This document shows, in pieces, positions 22,472-32,400 of a stretch of DNA of 64,000 nt (its first letter is position 1; the number at the start of each line of letters is the position of its first letter). The translations under genes were made by a program, and so were the position numbers. Source of the stretch: Takakia lepidozioides (taxonomy: Eukaryota; Streptophyta; Takakiopsida; Takakiales; Takakiaceae); the NCBI GenBank assembly GCA_030704615.1, contig CM060733.1:38752001-38816000 (forward strand). Direction: 5' to 3'. The notes beneath the pieces are model-generated. The model was given only the letters and a program-made list of their open reading frames with translations, was not told where the DNA came from and did not search any database.

Positions 22472-22584
22472 GGCCTCACGACACAGCACGAACTCAAAGC
22501 AGGGAGGAGATGGGCACAACAGAGAAGAGTGAAGAGCAAAATGAGAGCAAGGCCTCCCTCACCGTAAGGCGGGTATTTGCTCTC

Positions 22585-23060
22585 CGACGCCCAATTTCGG
22601 CGCCGTTATTACATGGAGTGCGGAAGCTTCAGCCGAGAATTTTGTTTCCGCAGGTCAATTTCGGCGCCGTTATTGGTTGCAATCCCCAGCCTTCAGCCGG
22701 GTATTTGGTTTCCGGACCCAATTTCGGCGCCGTTATCGGCTGCACTCCGGTGGCTTCAGCCGAGTATTTGGTTTCCGGGGCCCATTTCGGCGCCGTTATC
22801 GCCTGCACTCCGGAGGATGCAGCCGGGTATTTGGTTGGCAGAGCCCAATTACTTTCACCGTTGTTGGCTTCACTCCCGAGCCTTCAGCCCGCTATTTCTT
22901 TTCCTGTGCCCAATTACGGCGTCGTTATACCCAACCATCCTGCACTTCTGCAATAGTACTATCCACGGTTATAGGTCGCCATTGCGTTTTCGGAGTCTGC
23001 AAACCCGGATCCTAATTCCGCTTGCGTCTCTGCCTCTGGGATAATTTCGGTGCCGTTATT
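22585..23060. repeat. Right subterminal tandem repeats, about 62 bp, with GGCGCC core
   Basis: The core AATTTCGGCGCCGTTATT occurs near 22592, 22660, 22720 and 22783, with decayed units continuing to about 23055. Each core is followed by a CTTCAGCCG-GTATTTGGTTTCCG type spacer. These units carry only one good palindrome arm (GTTATT instead of GAAATT), like the left subterminal copy at 9856. Confidence 0.9.
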
Positions 23061-23094
23061 GCCCAGAATTCAGTTATTCTATGACCTGGCCTGG

Positions 23095-23297
23095 CGGTCC
23101 ATGAGCCTGGGCTCCAAGTCATGAGCGTACACTGGTACTCATGAGCGGAGTGCTTCCAGCATGAGCGCGGAAATCTTCGATTTTTGATTATTTTATAGTT
23201 TTTGGCCCGAAAAAAATCTGCCGAAATTCAAAGTGTGTTACTTTGCGGCTCATGGGTTAGCCATGCCCGCTCATGAGCTCATGGAATAGCAACCCCC
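23095..23297 (-). repeat. Right terminal repeat region with ATGAGC iterons, element B
   Basis: ATGAGC copies occur near 23101, 23121, 23141, 23160 and 23272, and in reverse orientation near 23250 and 23269. The element ends GGAATAGCAACCCCC at 23297, followed by the target duplication. Confidence 0.75.
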
Positions 23298-23306
23298 CAA
23301 TAACGA
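23298..23306 (+). repeat. Right target-site duplication CAATAACGA
   Basis: Exact copy of 9679-9687. Reading through it restores the retroelement ORF (A-N-N-D-H-M-M-W) without a frame change once the 13.6-kb element and one copy of the duplication are removed. Confidence 0.9.
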
Positions 23307-24318
23307 CCACATGATGTGGCACCCACATGCTAATATCAACTTATTGGCACCCATTTCTATTGAAATGTGGGTCAAATGGGGCAACATAACTCCTGCTGAA
23401 CGCAGTAGATGTGCACAGGATGCTAAGGAGGGTTTTCAGAGAATAAAAAATGAACCTATTGCTGTGGCATGGCCACTAAGGACCTTCTACTACAAGCTCT
23501 GTGACAAAGGTGAGAACCTTACCTTGAGGACCAAAAATGACTTGCCGACTGGTTCGGCCAGATCCAAAAATCACAAGAGTCGACTCTTCAACTGGCATCG
23601 TCCCTACATAAGATGTAACTGTGGACAAGGAGGGGCACCCTCTTCTTGCATTGGGAGTGCTGCTTGGTTTGACCATATGGTATGGTATATGCTGAACAAT
23701 CTGATTGTGTTCTTCCCTTATGATGCCTATCCTTCGGTGCAAACCAAGTATTAAAGCTTTCTGGTGTGGATCATGCGGGCTGCCAGATCTGCTGTACTGG
23801 CACAAATTACCTTCCAGATGACCCGGGGCTTCATAATGGAAGCAGCTTGTGAATTCTCAATTGACCCCCAAGCCAAGTTGCTTGCGAAGTTAGGAGAATC
23901 CAAGGGGGCCAGATACATTGAGAAACTTGTGAAACCTGGGTCTTTTTCAGACAGCCTTCCCAGGCCACAATTCAATAGCTACAAACGGCAGCGTATGGAG
24001 GGGCAGACGCCTCCTCAACAAGGCAAGAACAATGCCACTCGAGGCAGAGGCACCCCTGGTCATGGAAGAGGTCTCTACCAAAGAGGAGGACGCTCTGGCA
24101 GGGGACAATACTCTACCAACACCTCTGAGAATTCAAGAGCAACGAATCGGTCATCACTTGGGGGTTCGGGTGCTAATTCCAATACCACCATCAACATCGC
24201 CAGCCAGGAGTCATACAAGACTCGTCGTATCACTGACGCAAACGAGATTTTGGATCATGGACAGATCTGTAAAAATCTCATTTTTGGTATGTTCCTCTAC
24301 TTTGTATGTGCAGAATGA
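23298..24318 (+). pseudogene. Penelope-like element ORF1, 3' part, with RGG-rich tail
   Basis: This part continues the frame of 9107-9687. It begins NNDHMMWHPHANINLLAPIS, shows a Cys/His segment (IRCNCGQGGAPSSC), meets TAA at 23752-23754 and then reads on in the same frame (MRAARSAVLAQITFQM) to an Arg-Gly-rich tail (RGRGTPGHGRGLYQRGGRSG). Such tails bind RNA in many proteins. A change of frame is needed near 24290-24320 to pass into the reverse transcriptase. No known gag-type domain is recognised. Confidence 0.6.
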
Positions 24319-26307
24319 CTTGGCTATTCTCATCGATGAGATAGTTTTTGGATGGACATATCATAAACAAAACAGCTCTGAATACTATCAGCCTGCTGCT
24401 GTTTTCCGTGATTTTTGCTTTATGCAAGACCTGATTCACTCACCAGATTGTCTATGTGACAATGCCAAGAGGTTTCATGATTATCGGGATGTGGATACAA
24501 AAACAGAATTCCATCTATCTGGTTCTACACCTACGCAACACGTACGTACCCTGGACCTGAATATTATTAGACACGCAAGGCTGAAAGAACTATTCAGCCT
24601 AGGTATGAATCACATCCCTCTCAAACGTACTTTGCTGAAAGACGTTGTTGAACAAGTGTCTTTGGCTTTCCATAGAACCTGTGAAATTTTACATGTAGAC
24701 CCATGTGAATCTTGGGCCGCAACCTGCAGCCAATGGGTAAAAAACACATGCTGGGATAGACTGAAACAAAAAGCCGGCAGAAGAAGGTACGACTTCACTC
24801 ACCATGAGCGCAATCCTCTTACTGTAAAAGAGGCAAAAGATGAACTTTCATGGCTTCTCAATCACCTGTATTTTTCTGGTCTTACAAGGCTAACAACAAC
24901 GTATGTTTTATGTGTGTGAAGCACATAAGAACTCAAGCCTTCAACAGATTGATGGGTAAAGACTTTACACCATGCAAGCAAGCTGAGGTATGGCTGCCAC
25001 CTGACCTTGTTCTAGGAAACATTTCCGTGGAAATACAGAGTCTGATTCCGGAGATACCTGCTCCCTCCTGTAGACTACCTTACATTATGGGAATCTACAA
25101 GCTACATAAGAAAAAATACAAATGGATTACCAATGCCCATAAATGTGTTTTCAGTGAACTAGCTAGCCTTCTTACAAGGGCTACCATGGATCTTCTACCA
25201 TTGGTAAAAGAATGGGCCAAGACAAGGCTGGATACTTATGAGCAATTTTTCAAAGTATCTACTGCTATGTATTGGATTATCAATTCCATCACTGATTTTA
25301 CACTAAACCTACCTGCAAAAGTCCATAACATCTTTGTTGCTGACATTACACAATGCTATGAGAACATACCTTTGACAGGACAGGATAACTTAGGGGACGC
25401 CATTGAATACGTGGTGAAGATTGCATTCCAGCAACACCATCGGTCTCGCCCCCGAGCACGTCATACTCTATGGATTCCAGCCAAAAACGGTACTTTCGGA
25501 AAAAGTAGGTGGGGCACGTCTTCCCCAAAATCAGGTACCTGGATTGAGCTTTCTGAAGTCAAGCTACTTATGCTCCACAAATGGCTTATGTCACACTGTT
25601 TTGTTGCCTTAGGGGACCGTGTGTGGCAGCAGATTTTTGGAATACCTATGGGTTTTTCATGCTCACCATTATGGTGCAACATGTACTTCCTTTCTTATGA
25701 AATCAAATTCATCTTAAGGCTTGCAGCTTTAGGACAATTCTAGCTTATGCCTATGTTTAAATCTGCCTTCAGATACATTGATGATATATGCTGGTTGAAT
25801 GTGGATGATGCAATGCTATTCCTGGACCCAAGGGCAGACAGAAGCAACAACAACCCTTGGTGGATCTACCCACTCAATGTAATGGAGATCAAACTTGAGC
25901 TACTACGCACTAAAACCGATTCCCAATACGTGGGGTTGGAAGCTTGTTTCATGAATATCCAGATTACAGTCTCAAACAGTGACACAGGTGAGTTCCATTT
26001 CCAGAAATATGACAAGAGAAGACTACTCCCTTTCTCTTACACTCAATATATCCAGTTCTTATCCAATAGGCCTGTGAATCAATCTTATAACATTGTGATT
26101 TCACAAGCTGTGCCTATTCTATACATTTCCAGCAATGCTGATTTGGCTGGGAAGGATGGTAGCATTCTGATTAACACTCTGGGGAGGAATGGTTTCAAGA
26201 CCATAAAACTTGCTTGTATCTTGACAAAATTCCTTGAACGTGGTTCATTCCCTGGCCTGTTCTTCCCTGTACAAGAGCTTATTGAGAAACTGAAAGGTAC
26301 TTTCTAA
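24319..26307 (+). pseudogene. Penelope-like reverse transcriptase without a visible GIY-YIG endonuclease
   Basis: The coding starts in one frame (24319 to about 24880) and continues in another to 26307, with TAG at 25741-25743. RT motifs are clear: YKLHKKKYKWITNA (finger region), VADITQCYENIPL as motif A (25336-25376), GIPMGFSCSP as motif B (25639-25668) and FRYIDDI as motif C (25768-25788), then a FHFQKYDKRRLLPFSYTQYI thumb-side block. Asp-...-Asn-Ile-Pro in motif A and a (Y/F)-R-Y-(V/I)-D-D motif C are typical of Penelope-like elements. After the RT domain the frame ends at ELIEKLKGTF; no GIY-YIG domain is visible there or in the upstream ORF. It therefore resembles endonuclease-lacking Penelope-like elements or the related rvt genes. 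Inactive because of stops and frame changes. Confidence 0.75.
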
Positions 26308-26504
26308 GAACTTATACAGAGCTAAGTTATACCATTGAACTCTCCGTTTTTTTCTAGTGATACTATACTAGTTTTACTATGATACATTTTATGCCAACGT
26401 TTCATTCTTGATCCGAGGAAGTGAGGATGTAGGATTCTACTCCTTTGGATAATATAATCTGAGGATAGAACTACATGGAAGAGGGAAAACCTTATGAGAA
26501 GAGG

Positions 26505-26565
26505 TCTTGTATGCACTCCCTTACGGGGTGAGTGCATACCACACTCACTCCGTAAGGTTCTGCCA
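26505..26565. repeat. Overlapping hairpins in the retroelement 3' flank
   Basis: GTATGCACTC and GAGTGCATAC form a 10-bp stem. The loop side CCTTACGGGGTGAGTG also pairs with CACTCACTCCGTAAGG downstream with one mismatch. The two stems are mutually exclusive, and they lie about 200 bases after the RT stop codon. Confidence 0.6.
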
Positions 26566-28118
26566 TGCTAGGGGATTGGCTGGTGGGTCCCTCTCTCTCC
26601 CTCTCTCCCTCTCCCTCTATAACTCTTTGGATTTCATCTGGCCTTAACCTTTTGAGGTTATTTAGTTTTTCATCCAAATCTGGACGATATTATTATAGGA
26701 TGATGAAACTTAATGTACAGAAAGCTTGGTTTACCATCTATTTCTTTCATCTAAACTGGATGAACTACATGAATAATGGTTACCTATTTTAAAATCCAAG
26801 AGAATAATAAAACTACCATCATAAATGATGGCAGTTATTAAACCTAAGCCTATACCATAACCCTAAAAGATACATTTTTATTGGATGTCATCCATTGACA
26901 AAGTGCTTCTCTTGATAAAATGTGATTTTTCATCCACCCTGGATGAGAAATCGGGAAGTTGTGCCCTAAGCAGGCCGACACATTTCACAGCACTAAACTC
27001 GTGCTTCAGTGAACCTTGATGATGCGCCGTATAAACCTGCTCCCCTGCTGCTACATGGTACTCGTGATGGCTGGCTCTTGGGATGCGCACTGGTGGTTAG
27101 GTAGATTCCTCTCTGGCAAACGACAAAGCAGTGATCGCTTTGCTCAGAAACTCATGGTTCTTTATTTTGCAGTGGCGCTTTTACTCCTCGTTGGGAAGTA
27201 CTCTATCCCTATTTATCTACAGATTACATGTTGCTCTCTTTTTGTATGAGCCATTCTCTATCTGTGAATGCTTCTACTTTGATTGCGTCCTGTTGGAGAC
27301 GATCTGTTGGACGCCATGGCGCAGGGCATACCACAAACACTCAAGGTTTTTTGAGTTTACCCTTGCTTGAATTGTGATCTGTACATGCTTTAGAATTCAA
27401 CACTGACATGGATAGCAACTGTGAAGACCTGCCACTCACCTGCTGCATCCTCACTAACACACATCGCTATGTGGTGGTTTTTGGGACGGGCACAGGTGAG
27501 GGTCTTCACTTGTCTTGATTTCTTGAAGCTTACAGTTCCTGTTCTTGCAAATGTGGATTCTGCTGCTGCCTAAGCTGCTGATGCCATTTGCTGTTTCAAA
27601 CTGCCACCGTGCCGCTTCAGACCTGCTCCAAGATGGCTCCAATGAGGATCTGCTTCTCTCCTTACCCCTGTTTCTGGTTTTTTACAACCACATTTGCATG
27701 TGTAGGAGTTAAGCGATGAAGGGTACAAGGGTACAAAATAGCAGTTATTACTCTGACTGCTTTGATACTTGGCTCTGAAATGAAACTTCTTGGTATGACT
27801 CTGATGGATCAAAAGGATAGGCTTTGATAGATAACACACATTCTTCAAGGCTTTCATATCATTTTGGTTTCATGGCTTGATAACAAACAGGGGTTTCTGA
27901 GCTGCTCTTTCACCTTGGCAAAGCTATTTTATGAGGCCTTAAAATACCATTCCAGGCCTATACCTACTTAAGGGGGCTCAACCCTGTTGTTTCTTCTTCC
28001 TTTTTAAGAATCTTGCTTGTATCTTGGTTCTAAAACATCAACTTCAAACCAAACCTGCAATCTGGTTTTTGAAATGAGTTTGAAATAAATTTTTGAGATG
28101 ATGGTGCAAACTATGGTG
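26566..28118. other. Long stretch without a recognisable gene
   Basis: A CT-rich microsatellite (CTCTCCCTCTCTCCCTC) lies near 26585-26620. The rest is AT-rich with no convincing reading frame; it is presumably retroelement 3' flank or older insertions. I see no tRNA or other RNA gene here. Confidence 0.5.
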
Positions 28119-28205
28119 CTTTCATGATATGACTGACCTGGAATCCCACCCTCCCACCCTGTTTTTTCATAGACCCTGAAATGTAATGGGGTATTCAAAT
28201 GAGAT
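28119..28205 (+). repeat. Right copy of the direct repeat flanking the retroelement
   Basis: Matches 8756-8830 in the same orientation (TCATGATATGACTGACCTGG onward) with scattered substitutions. Confidence 0.8.
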
Positions 28206-28212
28206 TGTAAAC

Positions 28213-28320
28213 ATGAAAGGGAATGTTAGATGGTGCCCTGTAAAGGGCTGTTTTGTCTTTCAATGACAATGACCTTAGCGGTCTTGTCCATGTCTTGACA
28301 TGACATGTATATCTTCCCTC
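28213..28320 (-). repeat. Right copy of the inverted repeat flanking the retroelement
   Basis: Reverse complement of 9055-9152. It joins directly to the reading frame at 28319, and the match stops where that frame begins. Confidence 0.8.
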
Positions 28321-28583
28321 TCAAACAGGGTAAGCCCTGGGAGAAGAGAGTAGAAGAGATTCTCAAGGATCTGAATCTGGACCCGCAAGTCTTGACCTTG
28401 CTAGATAAACCTGACTTAGAGAGTGTAGTGTCCAAAGCCATGTCTGTTACCAGAAAATTGTCCGATGAAATTGAAGTTAGGAAGAAAACTTCCCTGAACC
28501 TGTTTCCAGTCTGTGACATGGGGGAGGACATCATGGATGCGCTCAAGGGTCTATCCCACTCTTGGCACCAGACTGAAATTTAA
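28319..28583 (+). CDS. Small ORF fragment next to the inverted repeat, unknown
   Basis: The frame reads GKPWEKRVEEILKDLNLDPQ and continues charged and helical (DKPDLESVVSKAMSVTRKLS) to a stop at 28583. The composition looks like real coding sequence, similar in style to ORF1 of the Penelope-like element, but no direct match to it is seen in this window. It has no start codon of its own beyond the inverted repeat, so it is probably a fragment of a longer ORF, perhaps the N-terminal part of another copy of the retroelement. No function is assigned. Confidence 0.35.
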
Positions 28584-28654
28584 ACTCAGGGCAGGAAGAC
28601 TACCTTTGAACAGTAAACAAAAGCAGAGAGGAAAGGGAGAGTGCAATTTCCCTA

Positions 28655-28990
28655 ACGTACCTCTGCTGTTGCGGCTGCTGCTGCTGTTGCTGCTGGTGCT
28701 TCAAGTGAGCTGGCGCGGCGAGCTGCTGCGGTGCTGTCGCGGTTGCCAACGGCGCGGGTCCCCGCCGATGCAGGGCGTCTCTCCCCGCAGGGATGCCTCG
28801 GCGTGAGCCTGATCACGTGAGCGCAACTGCGCTCACGCCACGCCACCTTACGCCAATGCCACATCACGGGGCTCACTCCACGTCATCACACTTGAAGGCC
28901 GCGTCACCACGCGCCCAGGAAGAAGTGGAGTGTATTCCCGCGGATTGGCACCCTTTACCGCGGAAACAAGCTGGACGACATAATAAAAGG
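28655..28990. repeat. GC-rich block with CTG repeats and GCGCTCACGCC inverted motifs
   Basis: An impure CTG/TTG trinucleotide run (about 28661-28705) is followed by a GC-rich patch with a short palindrome (GTGAGCGCAACTGCGCTCAC, about 28817-28836). Base composition differs sharply from the AT-rich flanks. It may be a fragment of another element's end; nothing more can be supported. Confidence 0.5.
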
Positions 28991-29019
28991 CAGTGGTCAT
29001 TCCCACCTGAAAGCAACAG

Positions 29020-29380
29020 ATGAATAAAGGATGGATGAATGTACAGTTGGATGATAAACAGATGGATGAGTGTGAAAAATGAATGTAGATAGACGAATGA
29101 GGGATGGATAAGAGTCAAATGGATGAATGTATAATGGATGTTGAACAATGGAAAACATTCATGACAGGAAGATGCATGACTTAAACTTTAGACGAATGCA
29201 CAACGTATATGACATGAGTGTGGTAGGTTTGTGGGGTGGATTAAAGAGTACAGAGGATGAATGTACAATGGATGTTGAACAAAGGAAAACATTCATGAAT
29301 GGAGCACGCATGAATACACTGTAGATGAAAACACAATGGATATGACAAGAGTGAGGGAGGTTTGTGAGATGGATTCATAC
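29020..29380. repeat. GGATGAATG-type degenerate repeats with a duplicated block of about 145 bp
   Basis: Irregular GATGAATG and GATGGAT words run through the stretch. A block beginning GATGAATGTATAATGGATG (about 29120) recurs, diverged, at about 29266. This lies just beyond the 3' end of cargo copy C and may be the subterminal region of its element. Confidence 0.6.
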
Positions 29381-29454
29381 ATATTGCAATTTAAATGGTA
29401 GTTGATTCTTTGATTATTTTTCTTTCCAAAGGAACAACTACGGTAGGAAGGGGA

Positions 29455-32400
29455 TTCAACGTTTTCCAAAGAGGATGAAACAAAAGTCTGACTCAGAGTC
29501 AGTACAATGTATCCCCGCTTCCTCTGCATCTAAGTCTAAGTATTTAAGAACTCCGGATCTACGCTGGCTACACCTACGGCCGGGAAGTAAAAAGTCAGGG
29601 GATAGGGACTCGGCCGCGTGAAGTGCCATTGCTTCGGCATAATCAGGAAGCAGAAAATTGGAAAGGGGGCTGTCGAAAACAGACTCGCCACAAATGACTG
29701 TATCTCCTGAAGATCCACCGATGCCTTTCCTGAAAGATAGCCTGAAAAAGTTATTACTGTAACTTTGATGTTATTGAGAAATTGAGTATGGCTCCCAAAG
29801 TGGGTTTAGCACTTACTCACATGAAAAGTCGTTGTCGACCTGCTTATCTTCGGGATCGTCATCATTTTGAATTTGTATCCGATCAGTCTGTGTGCCTGAA
29901 GTGGAGCCAGACAAAAGGGGGAGGAGCACTGTGTTGTAGAGGTCAAAATCACCCTCCATGCCAAAAAAGCTTCTTCCGCCTGCCTTGCATGCATGGTAAG
30001 TTGCTCCTACACCAGACAGGAGGACATGAACAGTTTGGTTGGGGGAATTTAAGCAGATGGAACTGGTGAAGAAAATCAATTCGGAAGGGAGAGAACGAAC
30101 CTGTGGACACGGAAAGATCGACCACCCGTGCAGAGTGGTGGCTGCATTACTCCAGCAGTATTTGCATGAACGCTGGGGATTTTTCCTTTGCACCTCTCCA
30201 GGGAGTGCCATCTGGTCTCTTTAGAGTCTGACTGGACTGCATGAAGTTGTTCAAAATGTCATCGACATGAGGCTCATAGGGGGGGGTGACGAAACAACCC
30301 TGGTCAGAAATCTCAAAGCTGCGGATGGAGGATGGTGTCTTTGAGGTGCGAATCCTCCGCAGGCAGATCGCCTCAAACATCTTTGTCTGCCAAAGATAGC
30401 AGGTTAGTGTGGTAAATACAATCTATAGTGGAAGTGTGTACATCGGCTATTCAAAACTCAGGTATAAAACAGTCATTTTTATCACGAATCGGTGATGATC
30501 GGTGTCGATCATGACAGATTCTTTTAGAGTGGAGCTGCAGAGAACATTGAAACTCATCGTGAAAGCACAAGCAGAAGGGAGACGGCATACCAGCTGACCA
30601 GGGAAACCCCCTTTCACAAGGTAGAGGCTGTTCACACAATTCCATGTGTGCAAAACTTCAAACCTTGAAGACTTCAAGTACGATGCCAATGCCCGATGAC
30701 TATCTTTGTCACATGACTGAAAAAGCAGAAGTGTCCCTGCATCAGAGAGGAAATTATTACAGAACCCGAACACCCAACTCCAGTAGTTGTCCTCGAATTT
30801 GTTCCAGCCTGACGTCTTGCCCTTTGGAAGAACTTCTGGCACAGCCTGGCCATCCGGGATGTCGAGAATGACAATGTCAGCCGCATATGTTTTCTGCACA
30901 CCGCACACGAAGGTGGGACCAGTGCTCACCTGCAACAGACATGTTTATTTTAAGAACGATGGCAAGAATGTTTTCAAAGAACCAGACTGAAATACTGCCA
31001 ATGAAACTTTCAGAGAAAAAGGAAAGAAACTGGAATTCTCACCAGATTGAGGAATGAGATTATGTTGTCCCAAGTAGGTGAAGGCACCCCAATGTATCCT
31101 CTCTTTCAACTCTGCATCATCGCCAGCCAACCCTCATTGACAATTTTAATCTCTCCTGCCGAATCAGAATGGGAAGGGTGTGGCTTGGCATCGAACGCGC
31201 ACTGAACTGTGTGGGTATATCTTCCAGCAGTGAAGTCCTGCCCACTCTCCTTTTCCTTCTCCATCTCCTTTTCTTTCTCCTTCCCCTTGTCCTTTTCCTT
31301 CTCTTTCTCTTTGGACTTGTCTTTGTCCTTTGGCTTTGCTGGTGAGATGGCTATGACATCAGGAGCCTTGTCTTTTGGTTTGCGGCCCGCCTTCTTTCCC
31401 TTCTGCGGCGTTCCCTGAGCATCAGGCTCCTTGGCAGCCAATGTTGCTATGTTTCTTTGGTACTGCTCGTCAGTCAGAGGCGCCAGCATCTCAGCATTAT
31501 TGTTCAAATATTTCATGTGTTGTTCTTGAAAGGTCGTGTGCTCCGGTGGGCAGTCAAGGTACCAGCCACAGTCTCTGAAGTGAGAAGGACTCCAGTCCTT
31601 CAATATCCCTGCAGTATACATGGTTGGATCATTTGCTAGGTCCGACCACATGTCAAGATAGTCTGGAATACCGCTCAGGTGATTTCCTTCCATAAGCACA
31701 TATTTCGTGTACCTGTTAAACAGGAGATAAATCCCAACCCACCAAAGCGCGAAGTGAGTAAGATGCAAGTAGCACAGAATGAAAAAAACAAGGAATGAAA
31801 TGGCTCTGAGAACTGCTTCAAGGAGCTCTCAGGACCACGCGACAGCTCTGGCTGTGAATGCCGTCAACGCCATTCAAAAAATTCCATTCAATGATACTGC
31901 AAATACACCCTAATCCACGTGATTGCAAACTCTCGCTTTGGAATGACACAGACATAGAAGTGAATGTCGTCAACGTCATTCACTTTGGATTTGTGAATAT
32001 ACTGCTAATCAAGCCTAATGATTTCTCAAAAGAGGCAAAATCATTGGATGGAAACTAAATGTCGGCAACGACATTCAGAAACTCGAGTAAGGAACCCTCC
32101 CTAAAAACTCAATGGACATTCAAAACGTACATAACACTGAGGACCTCATAATAACACTGGATGTGAATGGTGTCAACGCCATTCACAAAATTCCGAACAA
32201 GGAACCAATAAATACACCCTAAGCTCCTAATCCATGTAAATTCAAATTGTCGCTGGTGAATGACACAGACATAGAAGTGAATGTCGTCAACGACATTCAC
32301 TTTGGATCTCTGATAACACAGCTAATCAAGCCTCAAGATTTCTCGCAAGAGGCAAAAGCATTGCAGAACAACTGAATGTCTGCATTGACATTCAGCAAAC

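Larger units (their letters stand above)
9688..23297 (+). mobile_element. 13.6-kb Mutator-like element B carrying a ParB-like/methyltransferase cargo gene
   Basis: The boundaries are set by the 9-bp duplication CAATAACGA and by imperfect terminal repeats (left GAGGTTTACTATTTCATGAG, right end reversed GGGGGTTGCTATTCCATGAG; 4 mismatches in 21). ATGAGC iterons follow both ends. Inside, in order, are: a palindrome-bearing left subterminal region; the cargo gene on the minus strand (15309-10378); an intergenic array of about twenty GGCGCC palindromes (15780-17475); the DDE/SWIM transposase on the plus strand (17667-21265); a small minus-strand ORF (22471-21920); and a 62-bp tandem repeat array (22585-23060). 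Cargo and transposase diverge from the central palindrome array. Both large genes are nearly open, so the insertion looks fairly young compared with the retroelement it entered. Confidence 0.85.
8756..28320 (+). mobile_element. Penelope-like retroelement, split by the 13.6-kb DNA transposon
   Basis: The body comprises a first ORF (9107-9687, continued at 23298-24300) and a reverse transcriptase (about 24300-26307). Flanking repeats suggest its limits: 8756-8830 and 28119-28205 are direct repeats, and 9055-9152 recurs inverted at about 28213-28320. Penelope-like elements are known for compound, partly inverted terminal repeats, so the arrangement fits, but the exact ends are not proven. The element is dead: it has in-frame stops, two frame changes and a 13.6-kb insertion. 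Its real outer limits could be narrower than given. Confidence 0.5.

Noticed and set aside
28817-28836. Palindrome GTGAGCGCAACTGCGCTCAC as a third cargo-associated palindrome family
   Set aside because: Only one copy is present and it lies in a GC-rich block with no clear link to a cargo gene end.
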